64,000 nucleotides of DNA from VRUE01 sp963698085 (lineage in GTDB: Bacteria > Actinomycetota > Thermoleophilia > Solirubrobacterales > 70-9), in NCBI GenBank assembly GCA_963698085.1, contig OY969122.1, positions 620,001 through 684,000 on the forward strand, written 5' to 3'. The notes beneath the pieces were generated by a model. The model ran no database searches. It worked only from the letters and a program-made list of their open reading frames with translations, and was not told the origin of the DNA. The translations under genes were made by a program, and so were the position numbers. Positions 1 to 6,933 of this stretch are shown piece after piece (the first letter of the stretch is position 1; each line of letters begins with the position of its first letter).

Positions 1-829
1 AAACACTGTTCACGGGAGCTGCAAAGGACGCATTACCAAAGCCGACTTCGAATGCTCCAACCACAGCGGTCCACGTGCCGGTCTCCGTGCAGCCGCTAGC
101 GAGGAAGCCGGTGGATTTGGGGAAGCAGGTTGCTTCGCCAGATCCAGTGGCGCCAGTGGCGCCTTTGACGCCTGCGGTGCCGGTGGCACCTTTCGGGCCA
201 GCGGGTCCGGTGGCGCCGGTCGCACCGCCCGTGGGTCCTTTGGCGCCAGTGGGGCCTTTGTCACCTTCATCGCCAGTGGGGCCTTTGTCACCTTCATCGC
301 CAGTGGGGCCTGCCGCTCCGGTCGGGCCTTTCGCGCCGGTCGCTCCACCAAAGCCGGTGGCACCGGTTGCGCCTTTCAGACCCTGAGCTCCGGTCGGGCC
401 TTTCGGGCCCTGAGCTCCGGTCGCGCCTTTCAGGCCCTGAATACCCTGCGAGCCGGTCGACCCTTTGGCGCCGGTCGCGCCTTTCGCGCCCTGAATACCC
501 TGCGAGCCTTGCGAGCCGGTTGCGCCTTTCGCACCCTGCTCACCTTTCGGACCTTGTGGCCCTACCGGCCCAGCTGGCCCCACGGGGCCAGCTGGGCCGG
601 TAGGGCCGGAGAGGGCAGCTTTTTTGATCATCGCTTCGACCTGTTGTTTCTGCTTTTTGCTGAGGCTTGAGTTGCCTTTTTTGGCCGAAGCCGTGGCGGA
701 GGAACCTCTGTCCGCGGCGAGGGCGCTGCTGGTGGTCGCAAAAAACACGAAAGCCATTACCGCCGCGGCGGCCAGGCCGGCGACGATGGGCATCTGCAGC
801 GCTTTAGGCGTACGTAGGACTGCTGGCAT
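1..829 (-). CDS. Collagen-like exported protein, 3' end cut by window edge
   Basis: The minus-strand frame is open from ATG at 829 to the window edge (276 codons, no stop). An N-terminal hydrophobic segment (about residues 12-40, ending SALAA) reads as a signal or anchor. Next comes a Lys-rich stretch (KKGNSSLSKKQKQQVEAMIKK), then about 45 Gly-X-Y triplets rich in GPT, GAK, GAT and GPK, then the start of a C-terminal globular domain (GEATCFPKSTGFLASGC). The start is chosen because AGGAGG sits 8 nt upstream. It is a paralogue of the complete gene at 25501-26838: same N-terminus, same Lys-rich linker, same triplet chemistry. Bacterial collagen-like proteins form surface triple-helical stalks; a role here is inference. 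Two exact 27-bp units at 244-297 show recent triplet expansion. Confidence 0.9.
   Translation of the reverse strand, partial: MPAVLRTPKALQMPIVAGLAAAAVMAFVFFATTSSALAADRGSSATASAKKGNSSLSKKQKQQVEAMIKKAALSGPTGPAGPVGPAGPVGPQGPKGEQGAKGATGSQGSQGIQGAKGATGAKGSTGSQGIQGLKGATGAQGPKGPTGAQGLKGATGATGFGGATGAKGPTGAAGPTGDEGDKGPTGDEGDKGPTGAKGPTGGATGATGPAGPKGATGTAGVKGATGATGSGEATCFPKSTGFLASGCTETGTWTAVVGAFEVGFGNASFAAPVNSV
244..311. repeat. 27-bp tandem repeat in collagen-like gene
   Basis: Two identical 27-bp units (244-270, 271-297) and a partial third encode the same nine residues (three Gly-X-Y triplets, GDEGDKGPT register). In-frame units suggest length variation by slippage or unequal recombination. Confidence 0.85.
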
Positions 830-1172
830 TGAGGCGCCTCCTGTCGTTCCCTGTTCCGTAAACCCCTGTCCGGACCCCCGGACTCGTGAAATACCTTAAC
901 TGAACTGATTGCGTACCGCAAGGAAAATCCGTCCCCAGAGCCCATGCGTCGCCGCCCAGCTCCAGCCTGTCGACATCGTGCTCGAGCAGGGCGCTGAGCC
1001 AAGTACGGCGGCCTTGCCCGCTCTGATCAACGAAATGCACGCTGTCTTTTAGGTACCTATCAAGAGTTATTGAGGTATGGAGCTTGACTTGCCAAAGTCG
1101 ATCAGAGATGATGAACCGAATTGATCTTTTCGTAAGATCAGGGAACTACAACGTTTATGGGAGGCATTTTCT
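830..1172. other. Divergent intergenic region
   Basis: This stretch holds the collagen promoter and leader on the minus strand and, on the plus strand, a possible promoter TTGACT (1084-1089)-17-GATGAT (1107-1112). A small perfect hairpin (TGATCTT/AAGATCA, 1122-1140) lies in the leader of the gene at 1173. Short open frames here (757-1040) show no convincing start or homology. Confidence 0.45.
893..921 (-). promoter_or_regulatory. Predicted promoter of collagen-like gene
   Basis: On the minus strand TTGCGG (921-916) and TAAGGT (898-893) are separated by 17 bp. The second collagen-like gene has TTGCGT-17-TATGGT in the same place, and both are followed by a conserved GAGTCCGGGGGTCCGG leader. 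Conservation between paralogues is the main support. Confidence 0.6.
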
Positions 1173-1988
1173 ATGACCCATTCGAGAACCCTTGCCAGGC
1201 TGCTCACCGCGGTCGGCGCGGCGATCGCTGCCCTGGCGCTTCTCGTCCCCACCGCGTCAGCGGCGGAACCGAACCCGGGCTATACCCAGTTCAAAGGTTG
1301 TCCCAGCAAAGCTGAAGTGCCGATCGTCACGTTTTGCCAGCGAGTCAATATCAACGGCGGCAACTTCAAAATGGGCACCAAAAACGTGCCGATCGAAAAC
1401 CCGATGGATCTGATCGGCGGCCTCGACGAAAACGGCAACTTCGTCGGCGGCGTCTTCCCGCCGGTCAAACAGACCGTGCCGGGCGGAGTCATCGGCCTGA
1501 CCGGGCTGACCTGGTTGCTGGAATTCTTCGGCATCAACGCACTGTCGCTGTACGCGACGACCGAATTGGCGGGCGTACCGGGGAACGCACTCCAGGAACC
1601 GATCAAACTCCCGGTCAAAGTACACCTCGAGACCCCGTCGGGAGTCCTCGGTAAAAATTGTTACGTGGGTTCAGTCACCAACCCGATTAACCTCAATCTG
1701 CAGCTCGGCACCACCAACCCACCGCCGCCGAACGAACCGATCACCGGAATCGAACCCGAATTCAGTGAAGACGAACTCGGGATCGTCCACCTCGATAACG
1801 GCCAGTTCGTCGACAACTCCTTCGCCGCGCCTGGCGCGAGCGGATGTGTGCTGACGCTGTTCGGCTTCATCCCGATCAGCATCAACGGTCTGGTCAACTC
1901 GCAGTCGGGACTCCCGTCTGCGGCAGGCAAAAACGAAACGAGGCAGAACTTCGACATCGAACTCACGTTGGAGGAACTCGTCTACTAA
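1173..1988 (+). CDS. Exported protein of unknown function
   Basis: A 271-residue protein with a clear signal peptide (MTHSRTLARLLTAVGAAIAALALLV...ASAAEP, cleavage near residue 30). The mature part has four cysteines (KGCPS, TFCQR, KNCYV, SGCVL), so two disulfides are possible, plus a central proline-rich stretch (NPPPPNEP) and a hydrophobic patch around GVIGLTGLTWLLEFFG. ATG at 1173 is preceded by GGGAGG at 9 nt. I recognise no named family; it is probably an extracellular or cell-wall protein of a lineage-restricted type. It stands alone between the collagen-like gene and the convergent yihY-like gene and ends at the hairpin at 2021-2048. Confidence 0.8.
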   Translation: MTHSRTLARLLTAVGAAIAALALLVPTASAAEPNPGYTQFKGCPSKAEVPIVTFCQRVNINGGNFKMGTKNVPIENPMDLIGGLDENGNFVGGVFPPVKQTVPGGVIGLTGLTWLLEFFGINALSLYATTELAGVPGNALQEPIKLPVKVHLETPSGVLGKNCYVGSVTNPINLNLQLGTTNPPPPNEPITGIEPEFSEDELGIVHLDNGQFVDNSFAAPGASGCVLTLFGFIPISINGLVNSQSGLPSAAGKNETRQNFDIELTLEELVY

Positions 1989-2020
1989 GACGAGTCTCAT
2001 TTCGAGCCTCATTTGACTTG

Positions 2021-2048
2021 AAAGGGCCGGGCATTCGCCCGGCCCTTT
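2021..2048. terminator. Bidirectional intrinsic terminator
   Basis: AAAGGGCCGGGC / GCCCGGCCCTTT with a four-base loop, A-rich on one side and T-rich on the other, between the convergent stops at 1988 and 2049. Confidence 0.85.
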
Positions 2049-2900
2049 CTACATATAGGGAAGTTCGCCCGTGTCGTGCAGCTCGTGGCGCAGCGAGTTG
2101 ATCGTCGCCCCCACAAGCAGCGCCAGGCTGAGGACGTAGAACCAGAGCAGGGCGATGAGGACGAAGCCAACGGTCGAGCCGAAGCGGGAGAGGCTCGAGA
2201 CGTTGGAGAGATAAAAGGGGAAGGCCCAGTTGGCGATGCCGGCGGCGACGGTGACGAAGGCCGCCCCCGGCCAGACGTCGCGCCAGGGCATGTGGCCTTT
2301 CGGCACCGCCCAGTAGATCACGCAGCAGATCGCGAAGACGATCGCCACCGCGAGCCCCAGCAGCAGCGCCGTATCAATCACCTTGATGTCGGAGAGGCCG
2401 AGGGGCAGGCGATCGGTGCTTGAGACCAGCGTCGCCTCGATCGTCGGCAGCAGGATGCTTGCCGCGATGAAAAGCAGCACTACCCCCAGCATCGCGAAGG
2501 AAAAACGCTTCTGCTCAACCCAGCTGCGGCTCTCGACGTGGTAGATGCGGCCGAAGGCGGTGTCCATCGCACCCCAGAAGGAGGCGCCGATCCAAAGCGA
2601 GCCGAGAAAAGCGGCGATTCCGATCGTGGTCGAGTTGCCCTCGATCCGCTCCAGTACATCGGTCAGCGTCTCCTGCTCGGCATTGGGGAAAAGCCGCTGC
2701 AGGTCGTCGAGCACGCCCGCCTCCACCCCCTGGATCTTCAGCACCTGGCCGAAGACGAAGAGGACCAGCAGGGCGAAGGGGAAGACGGCGAGCATCAGGT
2801 TGTAGGCGACCATCGCCGAGAGGCCGGTGACGTTCTCGCGGTAGGCGCGCTGCCAGAAGGCACGCAGCCAGGGGCGTGGATTTCTCACCGGATCGGGCAC
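2049..2900 (-). CDS. YihY/BrkB family inner-membrane protein
   Basis: A 283-residue polytopic protein with about six membrane segments. It matches the YihY family (historically misnamed ribonuclease BN/BrkB): N-terminal FWQRAYRENVTGLSAMVAYNL followed by a long first helix, a central GSLWIGASFWGAMDTAFGRIY block, and late segments with ALLWFYVLSLALLVGATIN. The start MPDPVRNP is plausible; the length suits the family (280-330 aa). Molecular function is unsettled, with some members linked to serum resistance or envelope homeostasis. It is divergent from rpoD and shares no operon. Confidence 0.9.
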   Translation of the reverse strand: MPDPVRNPRPWLRAFWQRAYRENVTGLSAMVAYNLMLAVFPFALLVLFVFGQVLKIQGVEAGVLDDLQRLFPNAEQETLTDVLERIEGNSTTIGIAAFLGSLWIGASFWGAMDTAFGRIYHVESRSWVEQKRFSFAMLGVVLLFIAASILLPTIEATLVSSTDRLPLGLSDIKVIDTALLLGLAVAIVFAICCVIYWAVPKGHMPWRDVWPGAAFVTVAAGIANWAFPFYLSNVSSLSRFGSTVGFVLIALLWFYVLSLALLVGATINSLRHELHDTGELPYM

Positions 2901-2908
2901 GGATTGCC

Positions 2909-2937
2909 TTGACTTCAGAAACTGAAGCGCCTAGAAT
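2909..2937 (+). promoter_or_regulatory. Strong sigma-70-type promoter of rpoD
   Basis: TTGACT (2909-2914), 17-bp spacer, TAGAAT (2932-2937), close to consensus in a GC-rich genome. Transcription would start near 2944, about 80 nt before the rpoD ATG. Confidence 0.75.
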
Positions 2938-2968
2938 GCGAACAGACGTTTGAGGCTTTACCTACTTC

Positions 2969-2996
2969 GCGGACCGTGCCTCCGGTCCGCTTTTTT
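2969..2996 (+). terminator. Intrinsic terminator/attenuator in the rpoD leader
   Basis: GCGGACC and GGTCCGC form a 7-bp GC stem around an 8-nt loop, followed by six T residues (2991-2996). It lies downstream of the promoter and upstream of the rpoD start, and no other plus-strand gene lies before it, so it can only terminate leader transcripts. Confidence 0.7.
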
Positions 2997-3022
2997 GACG
3001 CAGAAAGACGGGTGCAGAATAG

Positions 3023-4129
3023 ATGCTGGTTGCAGAGCTTCAGGAGCTGGAGGAGGTCAAAGGGCTGATCCATAGGGGTCAGCAGCTCGGCGTGCTCACC
3101 TTCGGCGACATCGCCTCCGCGGTGTCGGAGGTCGATCTCGACGAGTCCGACGTCGAGGACCTCTACGGCCACATCGAGAAGCAGGGCATCGAGCTCGTCG
3201 AGGACATGGACCCGGCCCAGAAAGCGGCAGCCGACGCGATGCCCGCCGACACCGGCCGCAAAGGCCGGCGTCGCGCCAAAGCGGCGATCGACCTGAAACC
3301 GGACATGACCACGGACAGCTTGCAGCTGTTCCTCAAGGACATCGGCAAAGTCCGCCTGCTGACCGCTCAGGAGGAGGTCGAACTCGCCAAACGGATCGAG
3401 CGCGGCGACCTCGACGCGAAGCAGAAAATGGTCGAGTCCAACTTGCGCCTGGTCGTCTCGATCGCCAAGAACTACCGCAACCAGGGCCTCCCCTTCCTCG
3501 ACCTGATCCAGGAGGGGACGCTGGGCCTGGTCCGCGCGGCGGAGAAGTTCGACTACCGCAAGGGCTTCAAGTTCTCCACCTACGCGACCTGGTGGATCCG
3601 CCAGGCGATCGCCCGCGCCCTCGCCGACAAGGCCCGCACGATCCGCATCCCGGTCCACGTGGTCGAGAAGCTGAACAAGATCGGCCGCGCCGAGCGCAAG
3701 CTGGTCACCGAGCTGGGGCGTGAGCCAACGCCAGAGGAGATCGCTGAGGTGACCGGGATCGACCCCGAGGAGGTCGACTCGATCAAGCGCTCCGCCCAGG
3801 CCCCGGTTTCACTAGAGAAGCCGGTCGGCGACGAGGAGGAGTCGGAGTTCGGCCAGTTCATCGCCGACGAGAAGGCAGAGTCACCATTCGACCGCGCCGC
3901 CGACCTGCTCACCAAAGAGGCGCTCAAGGAGGCGCTCGAGAACCTCTCCTACCGCGAGCGCCGTGTGCTCGAACTCCGCTACGGCTTGGGAGGGGAGCAC
4001 CCCCGCACCCTCGACGAGGTCGGCCGCACCTTCAACGTCACCCGCGAGCGAATCCGCCAGATCGAGAATCAGAGTCTAAAAAAGCTCCAGCAGCTAGGCG
4101 AAGCGCAGAAACTGCGCGAAGTGACCTGA
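3023..4129 (+). CDS. rpoD: Primary RNA polymerase sigma factor (RpoD/SigA)
   Basis: The 368-residue protein carries the full group 1 layout. There is a region 1.1-like N-terminus (about 1-60, LKTFGDI-like LGVLTFGDIASAV) and an acidic/basic linker to residue 95. Region 1.2 starts at DSLQLFLKDIGKVRLLT. Region 2 has NLRLVVSIAKNYRNQGLPF, DLIQEGTLGLVRAAEKFDY and the STYATWWIRQAI DNA-melting/-10 helix. Region 3 follows, and region 4 has the helix-turn-helix TLDEVGRTFNVTRERIRQIE. Region 1.1 and the intact 2.4/4.2 helices favour the housekeeping factor over an alternative one. It is shorter than many actinobacterial SigA proteins, which have long acidic N-terminal extensions. A weak Shine-Dalgarno precedes ATG 3023. 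A promoter and attenuator-like hairpin lie in its leader. Confidence 0.93.
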   Translation: MLVAELQELEEVKGLIHRGQQLGVLTFGDIASAVSEVDLDESDVEDLYGHIEKQGIELVEDMDPAQKAAADAMPADTGRKGRRRAKAAIDLKPDMTTDSLQLFLKDIGKVRLLTAQEEVELAKRIERGDLDAKQKMVESNLRLVVSIAKNYRNQGLPFLDLIQEGTLGLVRAAEKFDYRKGFKFSTYATWWIRQAIARALADKARTIRIPVHVVEKLNKIGRAERKLVTELGREPTPEEIAEVTGIDPEEVDSIKRSAQAPVSLEKPVGDEEESEFGQFIADEKAESPFDRAADLLTKEALKEALENLSYRERRVLELRYGLGGEHPRTLDEVGRTFNVTRERIRQIENQSLKKLQQLGEAQKLREVT

Positions 4130-4280
4130 GTAACAAGGCCCAGCGATCCCGGACGGTACCGCTGCCATGGTTGCTGTGGCTCCTAGACGTGAAGTTCCAT
4201 TTCTTTGCCCTGCGGGCAGACGAAATCCCTGAGAGCTGCCATATATCTTCTGAGGTAGCTTTGTCCGTTGTCAGGCGAAA

Positions 4281-4365
4281 TAGTGACAGCAATTCATTTT
4301 GACTGTCGCTACGCTCCCACCCAGTTACAAGCTCATGAACAGAATGAACCGTCACTGTCTGACCT
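4281..4365 (-). pseudogene. Faint relic of six-cysteine exported family
   Basis: On the plus strand the landmarks TTCATTTTGACTGTCGC and, further on, ACTGTCTGACC keep the order and approximate spacing seen in the intact paralogues (for example 14430-14450 and the GTCTGACC site of 23418-23426). No open frame survives. The match is short and was judged by eye. Confidence 0.35.
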
Positions 4366-4541
4366 TCACCTGCCCTATTTATTACGCTGTGGAGCTCTGG
4401 CCACTGCCTATGATCATTATGGAACGACGGACGTACACGCAACTCTCATCCTTCAAGCGTCACCGGATATTGTTACTGTGATCATCGCCGGCACTCCCGT
4501 CTGTGCCAAGGTGCCGCGAAGGCGGTCACCAGGTGACCTGA

Positions 4542-4580
4542 AAGCAAAGGGCCAAAATCGCTCTTAGCCCTTTGCTTTTC
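4542..4580 (-). terminator. Intrinsic terminator of the 4587-5309 gene
   Basis: AGCAAAGGGC and GCCCTTTGCT form a 10-bp stem directly downstream of the minus-strand stop, with T-rich flanks on both strands. Confidence 0.8.
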
Positions 4581-4586
4581 TGCCGG

Positions 4587-5309
4587 TCAGGGCGTAGCTG
4601 TGCTCACTGTGATGCCGACGTCGTTTTCATCTTCATCTGTGCCTTTCAAAGTCGCCTGCCCTTGTAGCTTTCCGTTGGTCGTTCCAGGGCAAGCAAGTAT
4701 GCCGCCGTAGCCACCGGTGCGCGTGATGACGATCCCCGTAAGATTGAAATCGACTGTAATCCAGTCTTTAGGCGTTACTTCATCCGGTTCTTTATTTGTG
4801 AGTTCTATCACGGTTTTACCACTCTGCTGTCCAAGACTGTACGTGCAGAGAGCGGTGCTACTTTCGTGATCGCCTTCATTTCCGTAGATATGGACTTCCA
4901 TTGGTTTCCCTTCTGGGCACAGAATATCTGTAACTGCTGTGAATTTGTCGAGCGGATCAGCTGTGAAATGATATACGTAGTAACAGCCATTCATTGTGAC
5001 TGTAACGGGTGTTGTAAAAAGCCCAGAAACACAATCTGTATAAGAAGTCTGTGCGAATCCAACTGTCTCTCCGCTGCTGGATTCAGTTATTTCCCCTTGA
5101 AACGTTGACATCTGACATGTTACGTTCAATCTAAAGCCAACGATGGCAAGCACCGTAAGCGACCCCTCCTGTTCTCCGTCAAGAATCACTGGATACTGTT
5201 CGGCTATGATCGTTGCCGGATTTTCTGCCTGCGCCGCGGGGACAGCGAACGCGCTCGTCGCAAAGACGGCGAGAAGAGTGAGGCCCACGGTCTTAAGATT
5301 ACGTACCAT
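4587..5309 (-). CDS. Six-cysteine exported protein, copy A
   Basis: A 240-residue exported protein: signal peptide MVRNLKTVGLTLLAVFATSAFAVPAAQA, then a mature domain with six cysteines in the contexts VTCQ, YTDC, NGCYY, DILC, ALCTY and LACPG, the spacing shared by all family members in this window. Other family marks are the TVTMNGC strand, EVHIYGN and PKDWITVDFNLTGI. Start 5309 is preferred over the upstream ATG at 5315 because AAAGGAG then lies 7 nt away. I know no named family for it; alternating hydrophobic strands and three possible disulfides suggest an extracellular beta-sandwich, which is inference. Most divergent of the five copies on this side of the window; its leader resembles that of copy D. 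Confidence 0.85.
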   Translation of the reverse strand: MVRNLKTVGLTLLAVFATSAFAVPAAQAENPATIIAEQYPVILDGEQEGSLTVLAIVGFRLNVTCQMSTFQGEITESSSGETVGFAQTSYTDCVSGLFTTPVTVTMNGCYYVYHFTADPLDKFTAVTDILCPEGKPMEVHIYGNEGDHESSTALCTYSLGQQSGKTVIELTNKEPDEVTPKDWITVDFNLTGIVITRTGGYGGILACPGTTNGKLQGQATLKGTDEDENDVGITVSTATP

Positions 5310-5465
5310 CGTCATGCTCCTTTGATTTAGGTTACGCACGATGCAGTCCGTAGTGCCTATGCATAGCACCTCGGAGGCATTTACTCAAAGGTTTTCTAGT
5401 TAAGACCTTGAGACGCAGGGTCGCGAGAAGCTTCCGGCCTTTGCCGTTTGCTCGCACGACGGATC
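5310..5465 (-). other. Class I leader with relic of an 855/904-aa gene 3' end
   Basis: This stretch aligns by eye with 15808-15990 upstream of copy D and 6908-7060 beside the pseudogene, sharing ATGCAGT, GCATAGC, GGAGGCA, TCGCGAG and TTGCTCGCAC. In copy D the outer part encodes the last residues of the 904-aa protein (KPVVRASSCKAG). Here the corresponding frame still reads SVVRANGKGRKL, so a similar large gene probably once lay upstream of copy A. Confidence 0.55.
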
Positions 5466-5522
5466 CTAAAGCTCCAACAGCTCGACGAGGCCAGAAGCTA
5501 CACGAGGCGACCTTAGCAAGCG

Positions 5523-5552
5523 AAAGGGCCGGGATCGCTCCCGGCCCCCTTT
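5523..5552 (-). terminator. Intrinsic terminator of copy B
   Basis: AAAGGGCCGGGA, loop TCGC, TCCCGGCCCCCTTT. Nearly the same hairpin ends copies C, D and F. Confidence 0.85.
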
Positions 5553-5602
5553 AGTCGACATGCCTGCTCAACGCGGCCGCGCCGTTCAGCGCTGAGGGCG
5601 CA

Positions 5603-6331
5603 TCAGGATGCTGTGCTCACTGTGATCCCATTGTCATTACCTTCATCATCTGTACCCTTTAGAACTGCCTGGCCTACTAGCGTGCCGGTGGTATGGTTTT
5701 CAGAGCCACAGCTGAGAATGCCACCGTGGCCATGGGTTGTGTTGTTAGGACGGGTTGAGACGATCCCGCCGACGTTTATATCGGCTGTGATCCAGTCCTT
5801 GGGTGTCTGTTCACCCGCCGCTTTGTTTGTTGTGTGAATCGTGGTCTTATTTGTCTGTTCCGGGAGTGTGTATGTGCATTGCGCTGTACCAGCTGTATGA
5901 TCCGTATGGTTGTTGTAGACATGGATCTCGATTTTGTCACCTAGGACTGAACAGTGTACGTTGGTAATGGCCGTGAATGTGTGATTCATATCAACTCTTA
6001 TGTGGAACTCATAACTACAGGTGTTCATTGTAACTGTCACCGGGAGCCCCAGATTTGCGTGACAATTTTCGTAAGTCGGAACTGCCGTAATCGTCTGACC
6101 CGCGGCAGCTGAAGCGACTTCAGCGTGAAGGTTAGTTACTTCGCATGTAACCGTCCGGGAACCACGGGTAAACACCGTCAGTTCACCCTCTTGGAACCCA
6201 TCAATTGTGACCGGATACTCTTCGGCTGTCAACGTGGCTGGTTCATCTGCCTGTGCCGCAGAGGCCGTAAAAGCGCTCATGGCGAAAACGGTGACTAAAG
6301 CAAGGACAGTGGGCTTGAGGTTGTGAGTCAT
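5603..6331 (-). CDS. Six-cysteine exported protein, copy B
   Basis: A 242-residue exported protein with signal peptide MTHNLKPTVLALVTVFAMSAFTASAAQA. The mature part repeats the family pattern: EEYPVTIDGFQEGELTVFTRG, cysteines in VTCE, ENCH, NTCSY, VHCS, AQCTY and LSCGS, then EIHVYNNHTDHTAGT and PKDWITADINVGGIVSTRPN. GGAAG precedes the ATG. It has its own promoter (6412-6440), the conserved upstream element and its own terminator, so it is a monocistronic unit. Highly similar to copies C and F. Confidence 0.88.
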   Translation of the reverse strand: MTHNLKPTVLALVTVFAMSAFTASAAQADEPATLTAEEYPVTIDGFQEGELTVFTRGSRTVTCEVTNLHAEVASAAAGQTITAVPTYENCHANLGLPVTVTMNTCSYEFHIRVDMNHTFTAITNVHCSVLGDKIEIHVYNNHTDHTAGTAQCTYTLPEQTNKTTIHTTNKAAGEQTPKDWITADINVGGIVSTRPNNTTHGHGGILSCGSENHTTGTLVGQAVLKGTDDEGNDNGITVSTAS

Positions 6332-6411
6332 TCTTGCTCTTCCTTTCCCTTTTGTTGTGCTGCGGACACACGGCCGAGGCCAGTAATCCGCTCCCTATCA
6401 GGGCGAGCATC

Positions 6412-6440
6412 CATATAGCGATTAGAGGTCGGTTGAGCAA
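6412..6440 (-). promoter_or_regulatory. Conserved promoter of copy B
   Basis: Minus strand TTGCTC (6440-6435), 17 bp, TATATG (6417-6412). Copies C and F carry TTGCTT-17-TATGGA at the matching place, with the same AAAGAAATC block just upstream. Confidence 0.7.
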
Positions 6441-6460
6441 GATTTCTTTAGCACTTACCA

Positions 6461-6600
6461 GCCTGCCGCTCCATCAAAAGCCCAGTTAGTCGCCTCCGTC
6501 GCTGCAAACTGCGCGTGATCCTTTCTCGCGTGCGCCGATCGGCGCAGGACAGAAAACGGCGATGTCCGCACCTTCCAACTCAGTTCCGCTTCCACGACAA
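6461..6600 (-). promoter_or_regulatory. Conserved upstream element with 16-bp palindrome (B)
   Basis: About 140 bp that recurs upstream of copies C (14860-14998) and F (23790-23930). Its core is the perfect palindrome TGCGCCGATCGGCGCA at 6531-6546. It may be a regulator site. Alternatively it may be the tail of a lost gene, since one minus frame reads ADRRTRERITRSLQ here, ADRRTRESVIRDLQGRR upstream of C and ADRHTRESIIRNLQGRR upstream of F. Confidence 0.55.
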
Positions 6601-6603
6601 GGC

Positions 6604-6925
6604 CATGATCGATCCTGGTTCCTGTCGTGATCGAGGGGGCTAAAGGTACTATGCTGACTTTGCTGGCTGTGTGATCAAGCCTCGATTGCTTTAGCCGTGG
6701 ATTTCTGCGCATCGCGATAATGACAACTGTTCATTGTGACTGTCACCGGGGGTCCTAAGGTTTAAGGGCTTTGCGTGACAATTTTATGGGTCGGGAACAC
6801 TGTGGTTGTCTGACCGGCAGCAACCGAAAGCGACTTCTGCTCAAGGATGGCCACTTCGTACGTAAACGTGAATGAACGGATACTCTCGACTGCCTCTAGG
6901 ATTACGAGCCACGCCATGCCCTTTT
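6604..6925 (-). pseudogene. Decayed six-cysteine family copy (psi-E)
   Basis: Family landmarks appear in order on the plus strand. There is a corrupted terminator (GATCGATCCTGGTTCCTGTCG, 6608-6628), GGCTGTGTGATC near 6664, ACTGTTCATTGTGACTGTCACC at 6726, GCGTGACAATTTTATGGGTCGGGAAC near 6774, GTTGTCTGACCGGCAGCAACCG near 6803, and a corrupted start region at 6897-6925. Several deletions and frameshifts remove any open frame. It occupies the same place relative to the 855-aa gene that copy D occupies relative to the 904-aa gene, so it is the dead third gene of module 1. Confidence 0.75.
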
Positions 6926-6933
6926 GCGTTGGT

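Larger units (their letters stand above)
4130..4586. other. Intergenic region with decayed sequence
   Basis: No convincing gene lies here. A weak stem TGCCC/GGGCA near 4206-4218 may end rpoD transcription. A decayed trace of the six-cysteine family lies at 4281-4365, and a strong terminator at 4542-4580. The 99-codon plus-strand frame at 4268-4567 has no signal, motif or RBS and overlaps the relic and the terminator. Confidence 0.5.

Noticed and set aside
100..600. CRISPR-like periodicity
   Set aside because: The period is 9 or 27 bp and in frame with Gly-X-Y triplets; there are no spacers or cas genes.
4268..4567. 99-codon plus-strand frame after rpoD
   Set aside because: Covers a relic and a terminator, with no RBS or recognisable motif.
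6455..6712. 85-codon minus frame
   Set aside because: It overlaps the conserved palindrome element, and the matching frame is broken upstream of copies C and F.
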